From contig DBEH01000042.1 of the NCBI GenBank assembly GCA_002294005.1, forward strand, positions 1 through 31,051: DNA of 31,051 bases. The letters run 5' to 3'. Position 1 is the stretch's first letter, and every line of letters starts with the position of its first letter. Below the pieces are notes generated by a model. The model did not search any database. It was not told the DNA's origin and worked only from the letters and a program-made list of their open reading frames with translations. The translations under genes and the position numbers were made by a program. Below are positions 15,543-22,392 of this stretch, piece after piece. The DNA is from Firmicutes bacterium UBA911. Its GTDB lineage: Bacteria > Bacillota > Desulfotomaculia > Desulfotomaculales > Desulforudaceae.

Positions 15543-15582
15543 AGCGCAGCGAGCCGGGAGATGACCCGGAGCATCCGCGCTC
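15543..15582 (+). terminator. Likely terminator after the RDD gene
   Basis: AGCGC (15543-15547) pairs with GCGCT (15578-15582), and inside it CCGGG pairs with CCCGG, followed by CTTT. It lies directly after the RDD stop codon. Confidence 0.5.
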
Positions 15583-15667
15583 TTTGCCATTCGGACCTTA
15601 CCCGCACCGCAGCCGCCCGCCGGAGCCTGTATATGTGGCGGCGGGCCGGGCCGGCGCGGTGCGGAAG

Positions 15668-15676
15668 TGATACAAT
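15668..15676 (+). promoter_or_regulatory. Extended -10 promoter element
   Basis: TGATACAAT gives a TG-N-TACAAT extended -10 about 28 bases before the GTG start of the methyltransferase. No -35 match is visible at the right distance, as is common for extended -10 promoters. Confidence 0.45.
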
Positions 15677-15703
15677 GCGGAATAATGCCGTTTCGGAGAA
15701 AAA

Positions 15704-16666
15704 GTGACGGAGCGTATGTCCCAACCGTGTTCCTGTATCGCCGGGCGAGCATTCCTGCAGTGCTGCGGCAAAAGCGCCGCCGACCGGGACGTGTACCGGC
15801 TGTTGCTGTGCCTGGGCAACGATGCTTCCCGGCCCTTCTACAACCGCTGGACGCGACACCGCGAGCTGGTGCGGGAGCTGGTGGACCGGGCCGCCGCCGG
15901 GACCCGCCGCGGGCGCTGCCTGGTGTTGGGGGCGGGCAACGGCAACGACATCCCGCTCGGCCACCTGGCCGACACCTTCACCGAGCTGACCCTTTTCGAC
16001 CTCGACGAAACCGCGCTGGCGGCGGGCGCGGGCAGGCTCACCGCCCCCCAAAAGGCGGGTGTGCGCCTGCTCGCGGGCGACCTGGCCGGGCTCGCCGCCT
16101 CGGGCGCGGCGGAAACCATCGTACACCTCGCTCGGCACAGCCGGTGGCCCGACTTAGCCCGCTACCTCCTCACTCTCCGAAGAAAAGCCGGGCTGCTGCC
16201 GCCGCCCGAACTCGGCCGCGGCTACGACCTAGTGGTCTCCGTTTGCGTGGCCACCCAGCTGTTCGTACCCTTCATCGGGGCGGTGGCCGCCCACTCCCCC
16301 ATCCGGGACCGGATCCACGCCGCCGCCGCCGACGTCACCCGGGCCCTGTCCAACCGGCTCGGCGAAATCATGCACCGTAGCGTCGCACCCGCCGGCGCCG
16401 TCGCGTTCGCCACGGACATCCTGGAGTGGAATGCCGCCCGGCTCAGCTCCTCAGGCGTGCCGGCCCCGCTCGCACCGGATTCCGAAAAGATCGACCCAAC
16501 GGCGGTCGAGGAACTGCTCCGCGTCCACAGCCACCTCAGAAACGCCGGGGCGGTGCCGGAAAACCTGACCCGCCTTTTTACCCCGGTCCACGCCATGGAC
16601 TGGGTCTGGGCCTTCAGCGACCGAAAGCAGTACGTCGTCCGCGGTTTCGTCCTGCACCCCCGGTAA
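15704..16666 (+). CDS. SAM-methyltransferase-like protein with N-terminal SEC-C-like zinc motif
   Basis: The predicted product is 320 residues. Near the start, CSCIAGRAFLQCC fits the SEC-C spacing C-x-C-x8-C-C, a zinc-binding motif best known from SecA. Residues about 63-160 form a class I methyltransferase core: CLVLGAGNGNDIPL as motif I, and an acidic residue at the end of the second strand in LFDLDE. The remainder (about 165-320) is well conserved in character but not assigned (LVVSVCVATQLFVPF, HAMDWVWAFSD). The GTG at 15704 has GGAG 5 bases upstream; an in-frame ATG at 15716 is an alternative. Substrate unknown. It stands alone behind an extended -10 promoter. Confidence 0.7.
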   Translation: MTERMSQPCSCIAGRAFLQCCGKSAADRDVYRLLLCLGNDASRPFYNRWTRHRELVRELVDRAAAGTRRGRCLVLGAGNGNDIPLGHLADTFTELTLFDLDETALAAGAGRLTAPQKAGVRLLAGDLAGLAASGAAETIVHLARHSRWPDLARYLLTLRRKAGLLPPPELGRGYDLVVSVCVATQLFVPFIGAVAAHSPIRDRIHAAAADVTRALSNRLGEIMHRSVAPAGAVAFATDILEWNAARLSSSGVPAPLAPDSEKIDPTAVEELLRVHSHLRNAGAVPENLTRLFTPVHAMDWVWAFSDRKQYVVRGFVLHPR

Positions 16667-16680
16667 AGGGGATCAAAAAA

Positions 16681-16710
16681 GGGAGACTGTCCCTATTGGT
16701 GCTGCGCGTC
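16681..16710. repeat. Degenerate copy of the GGGGACAGTCCCC repeat
   Basis: GGGAGACTGTCCC (16681-16693) preceded by A's is followed 6 bases later by TGCTGCGCGTC. The same 11 bases follow the palindrome pair in the lipoprotein gene (1206-1216) at a similar distance. It lies between the methyltransferase stop and the 3' end of the opposing zinc-ribbon gene. Confidence 0.5.
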
Positions 16711-17026
16711 AATCTGGTCCGGGGTCTGGAGGTGCCGGCAACCAGAGCACCCGCTGGCTCCGCATCCGCCCCTGGCCCTTGACCCACGTGCGCCGGGACC
16801 TTTTCACCCCGGCGTCGAACCGTTCCTTGAGGGCTTCGTTCCAAAAACCGTTAGCGTTCATAACGTGAAAGTCACGGGTACTAACCCCGCATCCCGGACA
16901 GCGGGCGATCCGCAGTGCGGCGTCCCAGACGTACTCCAGCGCGTCCGCGCAGTACGGGCACCAGGCCCTGCCGCACCGGGGGTCGGCCTCCACGCCGTCC
17001 GCCGGCCTAGTCGGAATGTTGCCCAC
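16709..17026 (-). CDS. Small zinc-ribbon protein of unknown function
   Basis: The predicted product is 105 residues. Cysteines at 23 and 26 (CPYC) and 43 and 46 (CPGC) are spaced as a treble-clef or ribbon zinc site, with an extra Cys at 18. The rest is basic and ends in a Pro-rich tail (LPAPPDPGPD) that may be an extension created by the neighbouring repeat. The GTG start has only a weak AGGCGGC site. It lies 140 bases downstream of the c-di-GMP protein on the same strand. I do not recognise the family; the cysteine pattern is the main reason to believe it. Confidence 0.55.
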   Translation of the reverse strand: MGNIPTRPADGVEADPRCGRAWCPYCADALEYVWDAALRIARCPGCGVSTRDFHVMNANGFWNEALKERFDAGVKRSRRTWVKGQGRMRSQRVLWLPAPPDPGPD

Positions 17027-17166
17027 GCCGCCTGTAGCCTCCCCTCAAGCCCCCATCAGGCCGCCCCATTTTCCCGCCCGGCGCCCCGGCCCCGGCCCCG
17101 GCGGAATCCGGGGCACGCACCCCTCATACTAAATAGTTACACACTCACCTGCTCTTTCCTTTTTAG

Positions 17167-19725
17167 TTAAGGGCCAGGACCATAACTTAAAAGTTGCAAG
17201 AACAGTCTGACCAGCTCGGGGTCGAATTGGGTGCCGGCGCACCTTTCCAGTTCAGTGACCGCCTCCGCGTGTGACATGGCTTTCCGGTAAGAGCGGTCGT
17301 TGGTCATGGAGTCGTAGGCGTCGGCGATAGCCAGAATGCGGCACTCCAGGGGAATCTCCTCTCCCTTCAGCCCCAGCGGGTAGCCCTCCCCGTTCCACGC
17401 CTCGTGGTGCCTTAAGATCAGGTCGGCGATGTGCACCAGGTCCGGAACGGAATGGGCGATGCGGTGGCCGATTTCACAGTGCCGCTGCATATCAGACTGT
17501 TCAGCGGCCGAAAGAAAACCTTTTTTGAATTGAATGCGGTCCGGGATGCCCACCTTGCCGATGTCGTGAAACTGGGCCAGGAGGCGCAAATCGCTCACGG
17601 TACGCTCCGGCAGGTTGAGTGCCTCGGCCATGCGCAGCACCAGGTCCTGCAGGCGGCTTTCGTGCCCCTCGGCGATATGGTCCCTGGCCTCCAGGGTTTT
17701 CATCAGGGCCTGGACGATCACGCTGCGCGAACTCTGGCCGCAGTGCAGCTTTTCCCGGTACATGTTGTTGTCGGCCTCCCGGAACAAGCCGCCCAGGCTC
17801 TCCGCATCCTCGTCGGTGACCGCGAAACCAATCGACAAGCTCAAAGGCAGTTCGGGATGGTCCAGGTTGTGCTGCTCAATCGCCTCCCGGATCCGTTGAC
17901 AGGCATTCTGGACCACCGTTTTGTCGCTCTCCGGCAGTACGACGGCGAATTCGTCTCCCCCCACCCGCGCCACCACGTCGCTTCCCCGGAAAACCCGCTG
18001 CAAAACCCCGGCGGCCGATCTGAGCAGGGCATCCCCCTTTTCATGCCCCAGGCTGTCATTGACCAGCTTCAGCCCGTCGACGTCACAGATAATGAGGCCC
18101 ACCGGCCGGAAACGGCGGTCCGCCAGGCGCCGCACCTCTTCCTCAAAGTAGGCGCGGTTGTAGATACCGGTCAGCGCGTCATACAGGCTCAAGTACCTCA
18201 GTCGCTCCTCCGCTTCCTTGCGCTCGCTCACGTCGCGGATGGCTACCACCGCCCCGGCCAAATTTCCCTGGCCGTCACAAAGCGGCGACGCCTTCTCCCA
18301 GACGAACGCACCATGACCTCCGTAGACGTTGGGAACGAAATCTTCGGCGTAATAAGTGCCGCCCTTGATCTCAAATTCCTGGTACTGCCAATCCGTCTCC
18401 TGATCATCCTCCGCCATCACCAAGTCCGCCAGCATCGGCCGCGGCTGCCCGTAGAAGGGAACGGCGTACGCAAAATCGCTCTTGCCCAGCACCCCCGCCT
18501 TCGTGACCCCCGTCATTTTTTCGGTCGCCAAGTTCCAGGCAATCACCCGCTTGTCCCGGTCGATGACAAACGTGGGGTCCGGCAAAAACTCAATGATGTC
18601 CTGCAGCTGTTGGTGCGCGGCCTGGAGTCTTTCCGCCAGGCCGCGGTGGGACTCCTCGCTCTCTTGAAGCCGGCGGCCGGACTGCTCCAGGGCCGACAGC
18701 ATCCGGTTGATCGCCCCGGCCAGATTCGACAGTTCGTCTTCCCCCGGAACCACGACGCGCGCCGAGAGGTCGCCGCTTTCACCGATCTCTATCACCCCGT
18801 CGTTTAAACCCCCCAACCGGGACAGCACCAGTCGCTGCAAGAGCACCATCGTCCCCGCGATGATCACCAGCCCGCCCGCCGCCAGGGACCAAACAAAGAA
18901 GTTGATGGCCGTCAGGCCTTGTTTGTACACCGCCCGCGGCCGGTCCACCTTCAGGATCAGCGCGGGATCGCCGTGGATGTCCGCCAGCAGGGCATAGCCG
19001 GCAACCGTTTCATCGCTCACCGCCCGGACGACGATCGGCGTCTCGCGGGACAGGAGGGCGTGCGCCGCCGCAAAATCCGGGGGCGGTTCCGGATCGTCCA
19101 CGCGGCGCACCGAGAGGTTCAAGCGCGTCACTTCCGACAAGCGCGCCGTTTCCTGATCGTCCAGAAACCGGCCCCAGACCAGCCACCCCCGGATCGGCCC
19201 CTCTTCCTCACTGGACAGAATAGGGTGGGAAGCCACCAACAACGGCCCTTCCGGCAGGAGAAGCACACCGCTGACGCTGCTCTCCGGGTCGGAATGGGCC
19301 GGCAGGAGGCTGCCGCCGGCAAGGTAAGGCGCAAGACTTTCCGGCACCGGCATTTCCTGTCTGCGGTGCAGGTCAAAGGCGCGGCCGAATACGACCCGGC
19401 CGGCAACATCGACGAAAAGCATCAGGTTCAGCCTGAACCCCTCAAAAGTGGTACCAAGGAGGTTCCGGCGCACATACCCGGGATCGCCGGTCGCAATGAA
19501 GGCGTAAGTGTCGTCCCATGCGGCCCAGTCGCCGACCCCGCGGCCCATTTCGTCCAGTTGGGCCGTAACGAGGCTCAGCGCCTGCTCGGTGCAGTCGTGC
19601 GCCCGGGCCCTTTCCAGGTCCAGGAAACTATGCAGGAGGATCAGATGGGCGGCCGCATACAATACGGCCAGGAGGCCGAGGAGCATTGCCCCCGTGATCA
19701 TCAGGGTCTTTTTGCGGAGTGTCAA
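17167..19725 (-). CDS. CHASE4-HAMP-PAS-GGDEF-HD-GYP c-di-GMP signalling protein
   Basis: The predicted product is 852 residues. Order: membrane helix (7-33), extracytoplasmic CHASE4-type sensor (about 50-260), second helix (272-296), HAMP (297-350), coiled coil, PAS (about 370-500), GGDEF (about 510-660) and HD-GYP (about 670-852). The diguanylate cyclase motif GGDEF is intact (589-593), with a product-inhibition site RGSD (580-583) five residues before it. The phosphodiesterase side has HDIGK (H720, D721), HHEAWNGEGYP and GYP at 781-783. Both halves look active, so it may make and break c-di-GMP depending on signal. I chose TTG 19725 because GGAGG lies 6 bases upstream and the first helix follows at once. 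An upstream structured leader may control it. Confidence 0.9.
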   Translation of the reverse strand: MTLRKKTLMITGAMLLGLLAVLYAAAHLILLHSFLDLERARAHDCTEQALSLVTAQLDEMGRGVGDWAAWDDTYAFIATGDPGYVRRNLLGTTFEGFRLNLMLFVDVAGRVVFGRAFDLHRRQEMPVPESLAPYLAGGSLLPAHSDPESSVSGVLLLPEGPLLVASHPILSSEEEGPIRGWLVWGRFLDDQETARLSEVTRLNLSVRRVDDPEPPPDFAAAHALLSRETPIVVRAVSDETVAGYALLADIHGDPALILKVDRPRAVYKQGLTAINFFVWSLAAGGLVIIAGTMVLLQRLVLSRLGGLNDGVIEIGESGDLSARVVVPGEDELSNLAGAINRMLSALEQSGRRLQESEESHRGLAERLQAAHQQLQDIIEFLPDPTFVIDRDKRVIAWNLATEKMTGVTKAGVLGKSDFAYAVPFYGQPRPMLADLVMAEDDQETDWQYQEFEIKGGTYYAEDFVPNVYGGHGAFVWEKASPLCDGQGNLAGAVVAIRDVSERKEAEERLRYLSLYDALTGIYNRAYFEEEVRRLADRRFRPVGLIICDVDGLKLVNDSLGHEKGDALLRSAAGVLQRVFRGSDVVARVGGDEFAVVLPESDKTVVQNACQRIREAIEQHNLDHPELPLSLSIGFAVTDEDAESLGGLFREADNNMYREKLHCGQSSRSVIVQALMKTLEARDHIAEGHESRLQDLVLRMAEALNLPERTVSDLRLLAQFHDIGKVGIPDRIQFKKGFLSAAEQSDMQRHCEIGHRIAHSVPDLVHIADLILRHHEAWNGEGYPLGLKGEEIPLECRILAIADAYDSMTNDRSYRKAMSHAEAVTELERCAGTQFDPELVRLFLQLLSYGPGP

Positions 19726-19787
19726 ACACTCGCCTCCCCCGACCTTGAGAATTTGACAACAATAACTATACGACAAGCCCTGTCCAA
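19722..19787 (-). other. Short upstream ORF overlapping the GGDEF/HD-GYP start
   Basis: From TTG 19787 a 21-codon frame (LDRACRIVIVVKFSR then SGEASV) ends in TGA overlapping the TTG start of the main gene. AGGAGGT (19789-19795) sits right before it, closer than ideal. It could couple translation or be chance; the overlap and the site are what is seen. Confidence 0.35.
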
Positions 19788-19802
19788 TACCTCCTAATGT
19801 GT

Positions 19803-19841
19803 CAAAATAAGACAGGGTGACGTTTCCCCGCGCCACCCGTC
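19803..19841 (-). promoter_or_regulatory. Terminator-like hairpin in the GGDEF/HD-GYP leader
   Basis: Read on the minus strand, GACGGGTG (19834-19841) pairs with CACCCTGTC (19811-19819, one bulged base) and is followed by TTATTTT. Upstream in the leader another hairpin, GCGACC/GGTCGC (19896-19901 and 19911-19916) with a 9-base loop, precedes it. A stem plus T-rich tail before the gene suggests attenuation. I could not assign the leader to a known riboswitch class. Confidence 0.45.
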
Positions 19842-19962
19842 AAGTAAAAGCCGTAAAGGCCAGGAGCGTAACCGAAAAAGCACTTATGGTGGTAGGCGAC
19901 CTTGTTGCTTGGTCGCACCGGCAGGCATTTGCTTTTTAAAATCTTTACATTTGGCACTTGCG

Positions 19963-20003
19963 TTGACTTATGCTTCTGTTGTATCATAAGATAAATAAGA
20001 TAC
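19963..20003 (+). promoter_or_regulatory. Promoter and likely operator of the Rrf2 gene
   Basis: TTGACT (19963-19968) and TAAGAT (19987-19992), 18 apart, form a plausible promoter. Over the -10 lies an imperfect 23-base dyad GTATC...GATAC (19981-20003) that also contains a direct repeat of ATAAGATA at 10-base spacing. Rrf2 regulators commonly bind such AT-rich dyads and repress their own genes. Confidence 0.55.
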
Positions 20004-20032
20004 TTTTAGTCCTCTATAGGAGAGAGCGCGCC

Positions 20033-20470
20033 GTGCAGATCACCCGTCAAACGGAATACGCCGTTCACACCCTGCTGGAGTTGGCCCGGCTGCCCTTCGG
20101 CGAAATACTGCCGGCCAGGGTGATCTCCGAGCGCCAGGAGATCCCGGAAGACTTCCTGAAGAAGACCATCCAGCTCCTGGCCCGGGCCGGTTTGGTGCAC
20201 ACCCAGCGCGGCGTCCAGGGAGGCGTCCGGTTGGCCCGCCCCAGTTCCGAGATCCGCCTGGGCGACGTCATTGCGGCGATCGAAGGGCCGCTGGCGATAA
20301 ACGTCTGCCTGGCCTACGGCAACGAGTGCCCCAACAAGGGCACGTGCCATATCCACCGCATCTTGACCAGCGCCCAGCAGGCCCTCGTGGCGGAACTCAA
20401 CAGCAAGACTTTCGCGGAAATCGTGGCGCTGGAGCGGTTCGGGCACGATGCCCAGAGCGCCCCGGCCTGA
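20033..20470 (+). CDS. Rrf2-family transcriptional regulator, likely Fe-S
   Basis: The predicted product is 145 residues with the Rrf2 winged-helix N-terminus (MQITRQTEYAVHTLLELA) and wing RAGLVHTQRGVQGGVRLA. Three cysteines, C92, C99 and C105 (C-x6-C-x5-C), match the cluster-binding loop of IscR/NsrR/RsrR-type members, so it may sense NO, oxygen or cluster status. GTG 20033 was chosen over the upstream open frame because AGGAGAG lies 7 bases before it and homologues begin MxITRxTEYA. It is followed by hcp on the same strand, an established target of NsrR-like regulators, so nitrosative-stress control of hcp is a good inference. Confidence 0.88.
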   Translation: MQITRQTEYAVHTLLELARLPFGEILPARVISERQEIPEDFLKKTIQLLARAGLVHTQRGVQGGVRLARPSSEIRLGDVIAAIEGPLAINVCLAYGNECPNKGTCHIHRILTSAQQALVAELNSKTFAEIVALERFGHDAQSAPA

Positions 20471-20635
20471 GCACGGGGGTCAATTTTTTTCGGGCATAGA
20501 GGACAAATATCATCCATTACATCTAAAGGGGGGATTAGGCACAAGACGTACAAAGACTTTGCGGCCACCCAATTGGATGCGCCCAAGTCAAAAGCCGATT
20601 CCAACAAGCCAAGCATTTTGAACCTGCAAGTATCC

Positions 20636-20659
20636 TTTCGGGGGTTTCAACCCCCGAAA
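20636..20659 (+). promoter_or_regulatory. Strong hairpin just upstream of hcp
   Basis: TTTCGGGGG (20636-20644) pairs perfectly with CCCCCGAAA (20651-20659) around TTTCAA. It ends 7 bases before the GGGAGAGG ribosome site of hcp. A terminator of the upstream unit, a 5' stabiliser or an attenuator are all possible; there is no T-run after it on the plus strand. Confidence 0.6.
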
Positions 20660-20690
20660 AACTGAAGGGAGAGGAAAAAAGAAATTGAAG

Positions 20691-22319
20691 ATGTTCTGCA
20701 ACCAGTGTGAACAAACCGCCCAGGGAATTGGCTGCACCGTCACCGGCGTCTGCGGCAAGAAGCCGGAGGTGGCCGCGCTTCAGGACCTTTTGCTCCACGC
20801 GGTGAAGGGCCTGGCGCTCTATGCCCATGAGGGGCGGCGCGTGGGGGTCGTGGACCGGGAGGCCGACCGGTTCACCACCGAGGGCCTGTTCGCGACGCTG
20901 ACCAACGCCAACTTCGACCCGGCGCGCCTGGAGGCGCTCATCCGCCGGTGCGCCGCGCTGACGGCCCAACTCCGTGAAAAGGTGCGCCTGGCCGGCGGGG
21001 AGACGCTCTTCGCCGACCCGGCCGCCTCCTTCCAGCCGGCGCCCGACCTGGATGGCTTGGTCCGTCAGGGGCAGAAAGCGGGCCTCCCCTACGACCGCGG
21101 CGCCGACCCGGACGTGCAGTCCCTGCAGTCGGTCACGGTCATCGGGGTCAGGGGAATGTCGGCCTACGCGCTGCACGCGCGAGCCCTGGAGCAAGAGGAC
21201 GACGCGGTCTACGCCTTCATTCACCAGGCGCTGGCCGCCCTGACCGATCCGGCCCTGACGCTTGACGATTGGGTCGGGCTGGCCCTAAAGTGCGGCGAGG
21301 TCAACCTGCGGGCCATGGAACTCCTGGATGCGGGCCACACCGGCACCTACGGCCACCCGGTTCCGACCGCGGTGCCCCTCGGGCACAGGCAGGGGAAGTG
21401 CCTCCTGGTGTCCGGCCACGACCTCAAGGACCTGGAGGCGGTGCTCCAGCAGACCGCGGGCAAGGGCGTCCATGTCTACACCCACGGCGAGATGTTGCCC
21501 GCCCACGGCTACCCGGAACTGAAGAAGCACCCGCACTTCTACGGGCACTTCGGCACCGGCTGGCAGAACCAGAAGAAGGAATTCGCCCAGTTTCCCGGGG
21601 CGATCCTGATGACCACGAACTGCTTCCAGGAACCGAAGGACGCCTACGCCGAGCACATCTTCACCGCCAGCGTCGTCGGCTGGCCGGGGGTCAAGCATAT
21701 CGCCGGCGGGGACTTCACCCCCGTCATCGAGAAGGCGCATGCGCTGCCCGGTTTTGCCGCCGACGAGGACCGGGGGAGCGTATTGGTGGGGTTCGCCCGC
21801 AACACCGTGCTGGGCGTGGCCGACAAGGTCATCGCCGCCGTGAAGAACGGGGACATCAAGCACTTCTTCCTGGTCGCCGGCTGCGACGGGGCGAAGCCCG
21901 GCCGCAACTACTACACCGAGTTTGTGGCCAAGACCCCGAAGGATACCGTGATCCTGACCCTGGCGTGCGGCAAGTTCCGTTTCTTTGATCAAAAGCTCGG
22001 CGCCATCGGCGGCATCCCGCGCCTGCTGGACATCGGGCAGTGCAACGACGCCTACTCGGCCGTCCAGATCGCCGTGGCGCTGGCCGGCGCCTTTAAGTGC
22101 GGCGTCAACGACCTGCCGCTTTCCATGGTGCTGTCCTGGTACGAGCAGAAGGCGGTCGCGATCCTGCTCACCCTGCTACACCTCGGGATCAAGAACATCC
22201 GCCTGGGGCCGAGCCTGCCGGCGTTTGTCTCCCCGAACGTCCTGGAGACGCTGGTCAAGGCGTTTGACCTCAAGCCAACCACCACGCCGGACCAGGATCT
22301 GGCGGCGATCCTGGGCTAG
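20691..22319 (+). CDS. hcp: Hydroxylamine reductase / hybrid cluster protein
   Basis: The predicted product is 542 residues, the usual size of class I/II Hcp. From the ATG at 20691 the N-terminal cysteines fall at 3, 6, 15 and 21 (CNQC, C, C), exactly the [4Fe-4S] or [2Fe-2S] ligand spacing of Desulfovibrio Hcp. Hybrid-cluster ligands are visible in YGHP-like TYGHPVPT, TNCFQEP, CGKF-type and GCDGAKPGRNYY motifs. Hcp reduces NO to N2O and hydroxylamine to ammonia in the cytoplasm of anaerobes. A TTG two codons upstream (20685) is better spaced from GGGAGAGG and could be the real start. The preceding Rrf2 gene suggests NO-responsive control. Confidence 0.95.
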   Translation: MFCNQCEQTAQGIGCTVTGVCGKKPEVAALQDLLLHAVKGLALYAHEGRRVGVVDREADRFTTEGLFATLTNANFDPARLEALIRRCAALTAQLREKVRLAGGETLFADPAASFQPAPDLDGLVRQGQKAGLPYDRGADPDVQSLQSVTVIGVRGMSAYALHARALEQEDDAVYAFIHQALAALTDPALTLDDWVGLALKCGEVNLRAMELLDAGHTGTYGHPVPTAVPLGHRQGKCLLVSGHDLKDLEAVLQQTAGKGVHVYTHGEMLPAHGYPELKKHPHFYGHFGTGWQNQKKEFAQFPGAILMTTNCFQEPKDAYAEHIFTASVVGWPGVKHIAGGDFTPVIEKAHALPGFAADEDRGSVLVGFARNTVLGVADKVIAAVKNGDIKHFFLVAGCDGAKPGRNYYTEFVAKTPKDTVILTLACGKFRFFDQKLGAIGGIPRLLDIGQCNDAYSAVQIAVALAGAFKCGVNDLPLSMVLSWYEQKAVAILLTLLHLGIKNIRLGPSLPAFVSPNVLETLVKAFDLKPTTTPDQDLAAILG

Positions 22320-22356
22320 GTCGAAAGGGCGGGCGGCTCAGCAGCAAATTTTAGTA

Positions 22357-22388
22357 ATCAACCGGCGCCGCTTTTCGGCCAAGTTGAT
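22357..22388. terminator. Hairpin between convergent hcp and ATPase genes
   Basis: ATCAAC (22357-22362) pairs with GTTGAT (22383-22388) and encloses a GC-rich smaller stem. It occupies the 73-base gap between two convergent stop codons, with A/T-rich flanks on both sides, as for a bidirectional terminator. Confidence 0.45.
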
Positions 22389-22392
22389 CAAA

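Noticed and set aside
19842..19990. c-di-GMP riboswitch before the GGDEF/HD-GYP gene
   Set aside because: The conserved GACGCAAAGC-type segment and receptor of class I are absent, and I could not match class II.
20534..20665. Open frame reading YKDFAATQLDAPKSKADSNK upstream of hcp
   Set aside because: It is protein-like in look but has no ATG, GTG or TTG start (only ATT after GGGGGG). It is mentioned here only as a possible remnant.
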